DNA of 64,000 nucleotides from an uncultured Nostoc sp. (GTDB lineage: Bacteria; Cyanobacteriota; Cyanobacteriia; Cyanobacteriales; Nostocaceae), in assembly GCF_937863485.1 (NCBI RefSeq), contig NZ_CALMFY010000236.1, forward strand, positions 1 to 64,000. Reading direction: 5' to 3'. Below, piece after piece: positions 52,602 through 61,090 of this stretch. The notes under the pieces were generated by a model. That model was not told the DNA's origin. It saw only the letters and a list, made by a program, of their open reading frames with translations, and did not search any database. The translations under genes and the position numbers were made by a program. Positions within the stretch are counted from its first letter, which is position 1, and every line of letters starts with the position of its first letter.

Positions 52602-53498
52602 TTAGTTTCGGATTCTATTTTCTCTCCGTAAACGAGGATTGACAAATTCGTTTAACCCTTCACCAAGTAGTGATAACCCTACCACCATGCATGTCATCGT
52701 TAAACCGGGGAAAAGCGTAGTCCACCAAATGCCAGTAGGTAAAGCTTCTAGAGCTTGTTTTAAATCATGTCCCCATTCTGCCACTTCTTCGGGAAGTCCT
52801 AGCCCCAAAAAACCCAAACCGCCCAACACCAAAATCGCATCAGCGGCGTTGAGTGTGAATAGGACGGGTACGCTTTGAATGACGTTGAAAAACAGATAAC
52901 GAGAAAGCACAACCCAAGTGGAAGCGCCCATTGCTTGAGCAGCTTCGATGAAGACTTCAGTTTTCACGCTCACGGTGTGGTTGCGAACAACGCGGTAATA
53001 TTGGGGGATGTAGGCAATGCTAATAGCGATCGCTGCATTTAATATCCCACGCCCCACCACAAACGCCAGTGTCACAGACAGCAGTAGTCCCGGTAGGGTG
53101 TAGATGCTATCCATAATGAACAGCAACACTTTATCCAATTTACCGCCGAGATAACCACTCAGCATCCCCAAAGGTACACCGATAATCATACTCAGCCCTG
53201 TTGCCAAAATTACCACCTGCAAAGCAGCTTGAGCGCCGAACAATGTCCGGGAGAACACATCATAGCCCAGGCGACTAGTACCAAACCAATGTTTAGCTGA
53301 GGGTGGCTCGTGAATTGGATTAGAGAGAAAATCTTTGGGGTTTTGCAGCCATCCCCAAGCCTGGAATACGGGAGCGAAGAATGCCAGGAAGATGAAAAAT
53401 AGGGTAATGGCTAACCCGATGAGCATGAGTTTCTGAGAAAGATTGGGACTTTTGGCAAACTGTAAAAATGTCGGTAGCCGCCGTTTTGTAATGGCCAT
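52602..53498 (-). CDS. ABC transporter permease, DppC/OppC type
   Basis: The 298-residue inner-membrane protein has six or so helices and the dipeptide/oligopeptide/nickel permease layout. It has an N-terminal LMLIGLAITLFFIFLAFFAP, an extracytoplasmic loop (HWFGTSRLGYDVFSRTLFGA) and the ATPase-contact EAAQAMGASTWVVLSRYLFF (EAA loop). I chose ATG 53498; the frame opens eight codons earlier. No partner permease, solute-binding protein or ATPase gene is next to it, so its complex must be encoded elsewhere. The substrate is probably a peptide, but this is inference. Confidence 0.9.
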   Translation of the reverse strand: MAITKRRLPTFLQFAKSPNLSQKLMLIGLAITLFFIFLAFFAPVFQAWGWLQNPKDFLSNPIHEPPSAKHWFGTSRLGYDVFSRTLFGAQAALQVVILATGLSMIIGVPLGMLSGYLGGKLDKVLLFIMDSIYTLPGLLLSVTLAFVVGRGILNAAIAISIAYIPQYYRVVRNHTVSVKTEVFIEAAQAMGASTWVVLSRYLFFNVIQSVPVLFTLNAADAILVLGGLGFLGLGLPEEVAEWGHDLKQALEALPTGIWWTTLFPGLTMTCMVVGLSLLGEGLNEFVNPRLRRENRIRN

Positions 53499-53725
53499 AA
53501 AGCGATCGCCTGGATCAAGCAAGATACGCTGACCATTTTACATATCAGATTGGGGATTGAGTAAACATCCTGGATAAAAGTCCAATTTCTTGAGTGGTGG
53601 TTACAGAGCTAGACTGAGTAAGAGGTGAGATTATGCCTTATTTTTGCTAGAGATAAATTACCAGCCAGTGTTACCGCAAAGGTTAATCATTTCCAGTAGA
53701 GAAAGACCAAGTTAATGGAGGAATT

Positions 53726-53965
53726 ATGAACGCTTATAAAAAATACATCACTATCACAGATCCAAGTCAATTAATATTATCTAATTTACCTTTTCCGGTC
53801 GGACAGAGAGTAGAAATAATTATATTAGCTGAGGATAACCCAAGAGCGGAAATCAGTAAAAAGCTGAAAGATTTATTTGAAAAAACACAGTCTTTACCAG
53901 GAGTGCAAGATATTACAGAAGCAGAAATTGAAGCAGAAATTGAAGCTTACAAACGCGGAGAATGA
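53726..53965 (+). CDS. antitoxin of a PIN-type toxin-antitoxin pair
   Basis: The 79-residue protein has an N-terminal strand region (YITITDPSQLILSNLPFPVG, RVEIIILAED) like small DNA-binding antitoxins. An acidic C-terminal helix rich in E (DITEAEIEAEIEAYKRG) follows, which would bind and block the toxin. GGAGG lies 5 bases before the ATG. The stop overlaps the toxin start by 4 bases (ATGA), the standard arrangement. The exact antitoxin family is not clear to me. Confidence 0.8.
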   Translation: MNAYKKYITITDPSQLILSNLPFPVGQRVEIIILAEDNPRAEISKKLKDLFEKTQSLPGVQDITEAEIEAEIEAYKRGE

Positions 53966-54375
53966 AAGTTGTTATTGATACTAATATTTTAGTTTCTGCT
54001 GTCCTTAAGGGTAGAGTCCCAAGGGATGTTCTTCAGTTTATTTTTGATAATCCTGATTGGCAATGGATAGCTTCTGAAGAAATTGTTGTGGAATATAAGG
54101 AGGTATTAAGTCGCAGAAAGTTTAAGTTGACGGATGAAGTGATATGTGAATGGGTTGAAATTATCGATACATTTATAATACTAATTGATGTCAATTTGGA
54201 AGTTTATTTTCCCACAGATAGAAAAGATGAAAAGTTTCTAGCTTGTGCTATGGCAGCAGAAGCAGATTTTTTCATTACGGGTGATTCTGATTTTAATCAG
54301 GTGCAAACCTTGGTAAATACAACGATTATTTCTGTCTCTTTATTTAACAGGTTAGTTTGCGATGTAGGGGAGTGA
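53962..54375 (+). CDS. PIN-domain toxin (VapC-like ribonuclease)
   Basis: The 137-residue protein opens VVIDTNILVSAVLKGR, with the first catalytic aspartate D6. It has ASEEIVVEYKEVLSR with the central glutamate, then DRKDEKFLACAMAAEADFFITGDSDF, covering the last acidic residues. This is the PIN fold group often annotated as a putative toxin of the COG1569 type. It would cut RNA when not held by the antitoxin before it. Confidence 0.88.
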   Translation: MKVVIDTNILVSAVLKGRVPRDVLQFIFDNPDWQWIASEEIVVEYKEVLSRRKFKLTDEVICEWVEIIDTFIILIDVNLEVYFPTDRKDEKFLACAMAAEADFFITGDSDFNQVQTLVNTTIISVSLFNRLVCDVGE

Positions 54376-54421
54376 GTATTGGACATTACTAACTGTCCCC
54401 CATTCCCCACTCCCCATTCTC

Positions 54422-55792
54422 TTACAGATTGCTCTCAATCAACTGGCGGTATTCGCTCTTTTGCTTGACACCTTTGACTTCCTTGACCAGTTCTTTATTT
54501 TTGAACAATTGAACAGTTGGCGTTCCTGTCACACCAGCATTTTCAGCAATATCTCGGTCTTTGTCGATGTCAATTTCCACAAAGTGAATTTTGCTGTCAA
54601 ATTCATCCACCACTTTATTTAAAATTGGCTTCAGGGTATGACAAGGGCCGCAACCAGGAGAGACGTATTTAACAAGAATTAAGCGATCGCTTTCATGGAA
54701 CAATTTCCGTAAGGCATAACCTCCCTCATGGCGTGTCGCATTCAAATTAAATCCAGCTTCTTCCTCGGCTTCAGTCTTTTTGGCTGGCTGATGTTCTAAT
54801 TCATTATCTGCTGTTTCTGCCTGTTGATGGAATTCTTGAATTAAGCCAGTAAATGACAACCAGCGTTCTGCCAACATCGCCGCCATACAGCCAGTACCCG
54901 CAGCCGTAATTGCTTGCCGAAACTCATGATCTTGCACGTCACCAGCAGCAAAAACGCCCTCTACACTGGTTTCCACTGTACCGTGCTTAGTGACAACGTA
55001 ACCGATTTCATCCAGTTCTAACTGACCTTTAAATAGAGAGGTATTGGGACTGTGACCAACGGCGTAGAATAAACCCTTAGCGTGCAGTTTGCTCTCTTCA
55101 CCAGTTTTGGTATTGCGGACTTTCACCCCATCCATATGACCGTTACCGAAGATATCCACGGCTTCTGTGTTCCAATGCACCTGGATTTTTGGGTTGCTCA
55201 AAACTCTGTCTTGCATGGCTTTAGAAGCCCGCATTTTATCGGTGCGTACCAACATATTTACCTTAGAGCCGTATTTTGTGAGGTAAATTGACTCTTCCGC
55301 CGCCGAGTCGCCAGCACCAATTACAGCCAATTCTGCGCCGTGAAAAATTGGTGTTGCACCATCGCAAATTGCACAAGCGGAGATACCCCGACTCCAAAAT
55401 TCATGTTCGTTGGGTAAACCCAAACGCTTTGCTGTTGCGCCAGTAGCAATGACGATGCTATTGGTTTTTATTTCTCTTTCTTGCGATCGCACTGTAAAAG
55501 GACGCTGACTCAAGTCAACTGATATAACATCTTCAGTATATAGTTCAGCCCCCCAGCGCTCCGCCTGCGCCTTCATCTGATCCATCAGTTCCGGCCCGGT
55601 AATCCCTTGGGGAAACCCTGGAAAGTTCTCAACTTCCGTCGTTGTCATTAGTTGCCCACCAGGCAAACCCCCGGCTTGGAAACCTTCAAATACAACGGGT
55701 TTCAGGTTAGCGCGTCCGGCATAGATGGCGGCTGTGTACCCTGCTGGGCCTGAACCGATAACTACTAAGTTTTCTACTGTGGGGTTAGTCAT
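54422..55792 (-). CDS. trxB: NADPH thioredoxin reductase-thioredoxin fusion (NTRC)
   Basis: This two-domain protein reduces 2-Cys peroxiredoxin and other targets with NADPH, as in chloroplasts and cyanobacteria. The reductase domain (1-315) has FAD motif VVIGSGPAGYTAAIYAGR, redox motif C140-A-I-C143 and NADPH motif VIGAGDSAAEE. A linker rich in E and K (about 325-350) joins a thioredoxin domain whose active site is C381-G-P-C384 with the cis-proline in TGTPTV. The length of 456 residues matches NTRC. It is convergent with the PIN gene. Confidence 0.95.
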   Translation of the reverse strand: MTNPTVENLVVIGSGPAGYTAAIYAGRANLKPVVFEGFQAGGLPGGQLMTTTEVENFPGFPQGITGPELMDQMKAQAERWGAELYTEDVISVDLSQRPFTVRSQEREIKTNSIVIATGATAKRLGLPNEHEFWSRGISACAICDGATPIFHGAELAVIGAGDSAAEESIYLTKYGSKVNMLVRTDKMRASKAMQDRVLSNPKIQVHWNTEAVDIFGNGHMDGVKVRNTKTGEESKLHAKGLFYAVGHSPNTSLFKGQLELDEIGYVVTKHGTVETSVEGVFAAGDVQDHEFRQAITAAGTGCMAAMLAERWLSFTGLIQEFHQQAETADNELEHQPAKKTEAEEEAGFNLNATRHEGGYALRKLFHESDRLILVKYVSPGCGPCHTLKPILNKVVDEFDSKIHFVEIDIDKDRDIAENAGVTGTPTVQLFKNKELVKEVKGVKQKSEYRQLIESNL

Positions 55793-56273
55793 GATATTTA
55801 TATGAACTCATAACGACTACGGTTAATATAGCATAACAAACCGCTATTGGCTACGCCAGATGGTAAGCGATCGCAAAATGCCTACGGTACTATGCGGTTC
55901 GAGGAAATTGGCGCTCGTCTAATTACCTTCTTGAAGAACTGGGTAATGTCGCGCAAGCTAGGACATATAACTGGTTTTAGTGTCGGGTTTATCCTGCCGA
56001 GTATAGAAGAGGACAACTCGGAAAAAGAAACCTGCGATGCCTGATGTGTCTTTTGTTCGCGCTGACCTGAATAAAGCACTCTCACAAATGAAATCGAGAA
56101 TCTAGCCCTTGGGTCTATATCAGGGGCTTATTAATGTTTGTGCCATTTGGGATGCAAGGATTGTGTAACCGCATCTCGCCAAACTTTTTTTCTCAAGGTG
56201 ATAGGAAAGCGATCGCAGGTGGGTAAGTTACATCTAGAACACCCAAGCACTTCCTACCCCCTGGAAAACACTT
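55793..56273. other. 480-bp region without a supported gene, upstream of pilA
   Basis: It has a repeat-like patch (GCTATTGGCTACGCCAGATGG near 55841-55861) and HIP1-type sites. A 65-codon frame at 55847-56044 has no recognisable features and begins inside that patch. The pilA promoter should be near 56.2 kb. Confidence 0.5.
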
Positions 56274-56810
56274 ATGAAAACTGAATTAAAAGCCAAATTT
56301 CTCCAACACATCCTCGCCAAGAAGAAGGGAGATGAGGGTTTTACACTTATTGAATTACTAGTAGTAATTATTATCATCGGTATTTTGTCTGCGATCGCCC
56401 TACCTTCTTTCTTGAACCAAGCTAACAAAGCTAAACAATCTGAAGCTAAAACCTATGTAGGTTCTTTGAATAAAGGTCAACAAGCTTACTTTACAGAAAG
56501 AGGTTCCTTTGGCGCTCTTGCTGATTTAGGAGTTGGTATTAAATCACAAACTGTTAACTATACATATTCGAGTGTTGCTCAAAGTGGTACCGGCACAGCC
56601 GCGACTGCATACTCCAACTCTTCTTTAACAGGAACTAGTAACGTAATTAGAAACTATAGCGGTAAAGTTTCCCTACTTACAGAAGGATCAAGCAGTGATG
56701 CAACTAGTATTGCCATTCTTTGTGAAACTACTACTGTTGCTGGAGCCGCTCTAGAACCCACTGATGGTCGAACCTGTGCTAGTGGTTCTACCGCGGTAGG
56801 TAGTAGATAA
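56274..56810 (+). CDS. pilA: type IV pilin PilA
   Basis: The 178-residue prepilin has a 22-residue basic leader ending E-G22, cut before F23, then the pilin helix FTLIELLVVIIIIGILSAIA with E5 of the mature protein (E27). The rest is a globular head rich in S, T and G. Two C-terminal cysteines (ILCETT and GRTCASG) are likely to close the D-region loop. Its length and S/T-rich head are as in cyanobacterial PilA. It would form motility or DNA-uptake pili. The gene is followed by a palindrome and then by GT41-type glycosyltransferase genes, which suggests that its S/T-rich surface is glycosylated. Confidence 0.93.
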   Translation: MKTELKAKFLQHILAKKKGDEGFTLIELLVVIIIIGILSAIALPSFLNQANKAKQSEAKTYVGSLNKGQQAYFTERGSFGALADLGVGIKSQTVNYTYSSVAQSGTGTAATAYSNSSLTGTSNVIRNYSGKVSLLTEGSSSDATSIAILCETTTVAGAALEPTDGRTCASGSTAVGSR

Positions 56811-56946
56811 GTAATTAAGCAATCAAATAATCAGGAATGAGGATTGCATAAAAACCCAAAAGTTGAATTGAGAAAGTTAAAGCTGCTAATTTAAATCAAC
56901 TTTAAAAGAGGTTAACGTATAATATCTTCATTCTCACCCCAAAAAA

Positions 56947-56974
56947 GTAGAGAAGTTCTATAGAACTTCTCTAC
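56947..56974. terminator. perfect 28-base palindrome after pilA
   Basis: GTAGAGAAGTTCTA (56947-56960) and TAGAACTTCTCTAC (56961-56974) are exact complements, giving a 12-bp stem with a TATA loop. Six A's precede it, so on the minus strand it is a textbook terminator with a T-run; on the plus strand the T-run is poor. It lies 137 bases past pilA and 38 bases before the TPR gene's ATG. It may reduce read-through from pilA or serve as an operator. Confidence 0.55.
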
Positions 56975-57012
56975 AATAGTTGTTATTCATTATTCACTTT
57001 TATTACTATCAA

Positions 57013-59184
57013 ATGCTACAAGATACACAACCAAAAGATTATGCTCAGGCTATTCAATATTATGAAAATGCTATTGAAACAAAACCTGATGTTAAATCTC
57101 ATTATTGGCATTTAGGATTATATTTTTTACTGCAAGGTAAAGAGCAAGAAGCACAATTAACTTGGTTAATGGGTGTTGGAGAGGTAAATGAGGAAGAAAA
57201 TCAAGATTCTATAGCAGAATTAAGTCAAGTTTTATTCCAAGAAATTCAGAAACAACTAAAATCAGAAAAATATCAACAAGCATGGATTATTAGTCAGCAT
57301 TTGCGAGAAGTTAATCCTTACCATATTAATAATTTACTATTAAATTTATATTTATCACTCGAAATAGAGTTATTAAATCAAGAATATTTTGAGCAGCTAA
57401 ATTTGACTCACGTGCTACAAGAAATAGATATATCACCGGATATAGAAATTTTTTCCCAAGTGCTTTATAAACTTATAGAGTTTCCTTCATTTCATAGTTT
57501 AACTTTAGATTTTTCTAAAACTATTCTGGCATCGTTAAAAAATCTCAATGATTTTAACTATGTGATGGCATCTGTATCAGTAAAGTTAGAATATGCTTTC
57601 AGGAATTCCCATTTTGCTGCTCAGTTATTGGAAACTTATATAGATTTAGATCCTGATGATCGAGAGCTTTTAATTCGTTTAGCTTTCTGTTATCAAGTTA
57701 CAGGTCAGCATTTTAAGGGTATTAATACAGCTAAAAAACTACTATCTTCATCTGAGAATTTAGCTGATAAAGTTTTTTATAATCATTTGTTAATTAGAGG
57801 GTTATTAATATCAGCAGGAGCTTGGGAAGAAGCTTGTTTAGCAATAGAAGAGCAAAAAACTTTAATACTATCTCTGATAAAAGAATCTTTAAAAATACCG
57901 GAAAATGGTGTAATTCTGAGGATTTACACTTCTATGTATTTCTTTCCATGTATAGTAGATACTCCTCAAATCATCAGACCAATACAAAATAAACTAATGG
58001 ATTTATGTTTGAAAAATTTTGAGCTTAACCTTGGAGAAAAAATTAATCAGTATCGTTATCAAGAAATTTATCCAAAAACAAGTAAAAAGATTCTAAAGAT
58101 AGGTTATCTTTCCCATTGCTTAGGACAACATTCTGTAGGTTGGATTTCTCGTTGGTTATTTAAATATCATAATAAAGATAACTTTCAAATTTATTCATAC
58201 ATTATTAATCCTCGTGTAAGTGATAGCTTACAGCAATTTTTTATTGAATATTCTCATCAAGCTCATAGTATTCAATCAACAGGTAGTATATTGCAATTAG
58301 CTGAACAAATTCGTCAAGATGAAATTGATATATTAGTTGATTTAGATAGTATTACTATCGATTTGGTTTGTGAAGTACTTGTTGTAAAACCTGCCCCTAT
58401 TCAAGTTACTTGGTTGGGCTGGGATGCTTCTGGTTTACCCTCTATTGATTACTTTATTGCAGATCCCTACGTATTACCAGAAGAAAGTCAAACCTATTAC
58501 AGCGAAAAAATTTGGCGATTACCAGAAACCTATGTTGCTGTAGATGGTTTTGAAGTCCAAACTCCGACATTAAGACGAGAACAAATTGATATTCCTGCGG
58601 ATGGAATTATATATTTTGTTGGACAAAAGGACTATAAGCGTCATTTAGAAAATACGAGATTACAATTGAGAATAATAAAGCAAGTTCCTAATAGTTATTT
58701 ATTAGTAAAAGGTTTTAGTGATTTAGCAGCTTGCCAAAAATTTTATGAAACCTTAGCTATAGAAGAAGGAGTAGATACTAAACAGTTGCGCTTTATCGGT
58801 CAAGATCCTAATGAGCTAATTCATAGAGCAAATTTAGCGATCGCTGATATAGTTTTAGATACCTATCCTTATAATGGTGCAACTACTACTTTAGAGACGT
58901 TATGGCTTGGTATTCCCTTAGTGACAAGGGTAGGGCAACAATTTGCTGCTCGCAATAGTTATACCATGATGATTAATGCGGGAATTACAGAGGGCATTGC
59001 TTGGACAGATGAAGAGTATGTAGACTGGGGAGTGAGTTTGGGTAAAGATGAGAAACTCAGACAGGAAGTTTCTTGGAAATTAAGACAAGGAAGAAAAAAT
59101 GCACCTTTATGGAATGCGGAAAAATTTACCCGTGATATGGAGCAAGCTTATCAACAGATGTGGCAAAGGTATGTTGATAGTTAA
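57013..59184 (+). CDS. TPR protein with GT41 O-GlcNAc-transferase-like domain
   Basis: The N-terminal part (1-340) has TPR-like helix pairs (DYAQAIQYYENAIETKPDV and following). The C-terminal part is a GT41 domain: KILKIGYLSHCLGQHSVGWI, the middle segment PAPIQVTWLGWDASGLPSID and the donor site DIVLDTYPYNGATTTLETLW, then GIPLVT. GT41 enzymes glycosylate Ser/Thr, or Asn in some bacteria, on proteins. I start at ATG 57013; the frame runs 11 codons upstream through a TTG with no ribosome site. Length is 723 residues. Its position after pilA on the same strand suggests that the pilin or another surface protein is the target; this is inference. Confidence 0.87.
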   Translation: MLQDTQPKDYAQAIQYYENAIETKPDVKSHYWHLGLYFLLQGKEQEAQLTWLMGVGEVNEEENQDSIAELSQVLFQEIQKQLKSEKYQQAWIISQHLREVNPYHINNLLLNLYLSLEIELLNQEYFEQLNLTHVLQEIDISPDIEIFSQVLYKLIEFPSFHSLTLDFSKTILASLKNLNDFNYVMASVSVKLEYAFRNSHFAAQLLETYIDLDPDDRELLIRLAFCYQVTGQHFKGINTAKKLLSSSENLADKVFYNHLLIRGLLISAGAWEEACLAIEEQKTLILSLIKESLKIPENGVILRIYTSMYFFPCIVDTPQIIRPIQNKLMDLCLKNFELNLGEKINQYRYQEIYPKTSKKILKIGYLSHCLGQHSVGWISRWLFKYHNKDNFQIYSYIINPRVSDSLQQFFIEYSHQAHSIQSTGSILQLAEQIRQDEIDILVDLDSITIDLVCEVLVVKPAPIQVTWLGWDASGLPSIDYFIADPYVLPEESQTYYSEKIWRLPETYVAVDGFEVQTPTLRREQIDIPADGIIYFVGQKDYKRHLENTRLQLRIIKQVPNSYLLVKGFSDLAACQKFYETLAIEEGVDTKQLRFIGQDPNELIHRANLAIADIVLDTYPYNGATTTLETLWLGIPLVTRVGQQFAARNSYTMMINAGITEGIAWTDEEYVDWGVSLGKDEKLRQEVSWKLRQGRKNAPLWNAEKFTRDMEQAYQQMWQRYVDS

Positions 59185-59228
59185 TTGGCTCTTTAGAGGA
59201 TGTTTGTCAAGTCTTAAAGTATACTAAA

Positions 59229-59317
59229 AAACCCCTCTCCAAACCTCTCCCCGAAACGGAGAGAGGCTTTGAATCTTACTCCCCTTCCCTTGTAGGGAAG
59301 GGGCTGGGGGTTAGGTC
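59229..59317. repeat. dispersed palindromic repeat, intergenic copy
   Basis: It has a C-rich/G-rich hairpin (CCTCTCCCCG, then CGGAGAGAGG) followed by CCCCTTCCCTTGTAGGGAAG and a GGGGGTTAGG tail. From about 59277 to 59317 it is nearly identical to the block inside hsdR (1349-1392). It lies between two convergent GT41-type genes. Confidence 0.85.
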
Positions 59318-59431
59318 TGTATTGGACTCAACTGAGAAGCGCTACAGGCAAAACAACCCATGTATAAATTCTTAAGTCCGTAGTGAGGACTAAAGTCCTC
59401 CTCTGTAATTACAAATTTAAGCACTGAAGTG

Positions 59432-61090
59432 CTAACTACAAACTTGTTTATAGAACGCTTCTAAACCTACGACACAGGTTTTATCATCAAAGAGATGATC
59501 GTGATTTTGGTTCATTCTTTCCGCAATAGTGCCTCGCCAAGCCGGGTCTAGTCCTAATTTGACAGCAATTTCGATATATTCTGCTTCGTTTTCAGCTATG
59601 GTATCTGTCACTCCTAGCATTTTCAGGAAGCTGTCAGAATGACGACCCCGCATAAATTCTCCCGGACAGGTAACAATGGGGAGATTACAAGCGATCGCTT
59701 CTAAGGTAGTATTACCACCAGACCAGGTGAATGTATCTAAATAAACATCTGAAAGTAAGTTAATCATTAGATAGTCCAGTCGCTCTGGAATACTAATAAA
59801 TACACAGTAATCCTCGCTGTTCAAACCGATAGCAGCAAAAGCACGCTTCAGGCGTGGCTGAAGTAAAGTACCACGCAAAAACACAAATTTAGCTTGCGGA
59901 ACGCGATGAGCAATTTCTGCAAAAATAAAATCATATTGCGGTAGATATTTGAAAGGAGCTTGGCAGCATAAATAAATGACTGCATCATCTGGTAGCTGAA
60001 AATCTGAGCGGGTTTTGATAACTGGTGGAATATATGGTTTAGGATAAGAAACGCCAATATTAGGCAAGCGAATTAATATTTCTGAATAATGTTCTTGGGC
60101 ATTTTCAGGTTCCATTAACTTGCTAGATAAAAAGTAATCAATTGTGGGTAAGCCAGTTGTCACCGGATGTCCCCAAGCCGTACATTGTATAGGCGCAAGC
60201 CGCAGACCTGCCATTTGCATAGTTTGCGGATTCATCCCAATTTCAGGAAAAACTAAAATGTGCAGCTTATCAGCAATTATCTGTTCACAGGCTGCTGAGA
60301 AATTATCAGGAATATGGTGGAAAATATCACTGTACTGTTGAAACTGTTGGGTAATTGGATCTGGCTCATTTCCTATGTAGTAACAATAGATTTCAAAGCT
60401 TGAGCGATCGCAGTAACGTAACCACCCAGTTAACCAAAGCGTTCCACTATAAGAATGCAGGTAATGGGAAACGTAACCAATCCGAATTTTGTTATTAAGC
60501 TGAAGCTTAGGTATAGATAAAGGAACGACCCATTGTGGATAGTTAGCTGCCATAATTTCATGTACTAGCTTTCCATATTGGCGTTGCAAATCTATATCAT
60601 TTTGTGCTTGATATGATAGGTAAAAATTTGTGAGGCGACCTATACCGGCTAAAGCACTATGTTGCTCTTTTGTAGTTTTAATAGATGTTTGCTCAATTAA
60701 ATCTCGCAATCCTTGAGTGTAGCGTTGGCGATAAAAGTTAATTTCACTCTGATTCTCATATATTAATGGAACTGTTAAATATTTGAGAATTTGAAAAGTA
60801 TAATCATCAGGTAAGAATTTAGCAGCATTATCTGAATTTAAAATTGCTTCTTGAATACGTCCATTTTGGCGCAAATCGATGATTAATGAAAAATGTAGTC
60901 TTCCATCTGTAGGGTAAAGTTGAATTCCTTGCTGGAGAGTACTAAAATATTCATCTAGCCGATTTAACTGTCTATAGCAATAGCTTAAATTCCAATAAAT
61001 TTCTGCATCACCTGATTGGCATTCTAGGAATTTTTGATATTGCGCAATCGCTTCTTGCCATCTTCCCTCACTGAAGAATTTATTGCTCAA
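59432..61090 (-). CDS. TPR protein with GT41 O-GlcNAc-transferase-like domain
   Basis: This is a second, diverged GT41-type gene. The N-terminal TPRs include WQEAIAQYQKFLECQSGDAE and LDEYFSTLQQGIQLYPTD. The C-terminal domain has IRIGYVSHYLHSYSGTLWL, LAPIQCTAWGHPVTTGLPTI and the donor site DVYLDTFTWSGGNTTLEAIA followed by NLPIVT. The start is a TTG that overlaps the TGA of the upstream fusion gene by 4 bases (TTGA), so the two are translated together. Length is 552 residues. It may glycosylate proteins or, with the fusion protein, build a protein-linked glycan. Confidence 0.87.
   Translation of the reverse strand: MSNKFFSEGRWQEAIAQYQKFLECQSGDAEIYWNLSYCYRQLNRLDEYFSTLQQGIQLYPTDGRLHFSLIIDLRQNGRIQEAILNSDNAAKFLPDDYTFQILKYLTVPLIYENQSEINFYRQRYTQGLRDLIEQTSIKTTKEQHSALAGIGRLTNFYLSYQAQNDIDLQRQYGKLVHEIMAANYPQWVVPLSIPKLQLNNKIRIGYVSHYLHSYSGTLWLTGWLRYCDRSSFEIYCYYIGNEPDPITQQFQQYSDIFHHIPDNFSAACEQIIADKLHILVFPEIGMNPQTMQMAGLRLAPIQCTAWGHPVTTGLPTIDYFLSSKLMEPENAQEHYSEILIRLPNIGVSYPKPYIPPVIKTRSDFQLPDDAVIYLCCQAPFKYLPQYDFIFAEIAHRVPQAKFVFLRGTLLQPRLKRAFAAIGLNSEDYCVFISIPERLDYLMINLLSDVYLDTFTWSGGNTTLEAIACNLPIVTCPGEFMRGRHSDSFLKMLGVTDTIAENEAEYIEIAVKLGLDPAWRGTIAERMNQNHDHLFDDKTCVVGLEAFYKQVCS

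Noticed and set aside
55847..56044. 65-codon frame upstream of pilA
   Set aside because: It starts in a repeat-like patch, has no known features, and there is no sign of a ribosome site.
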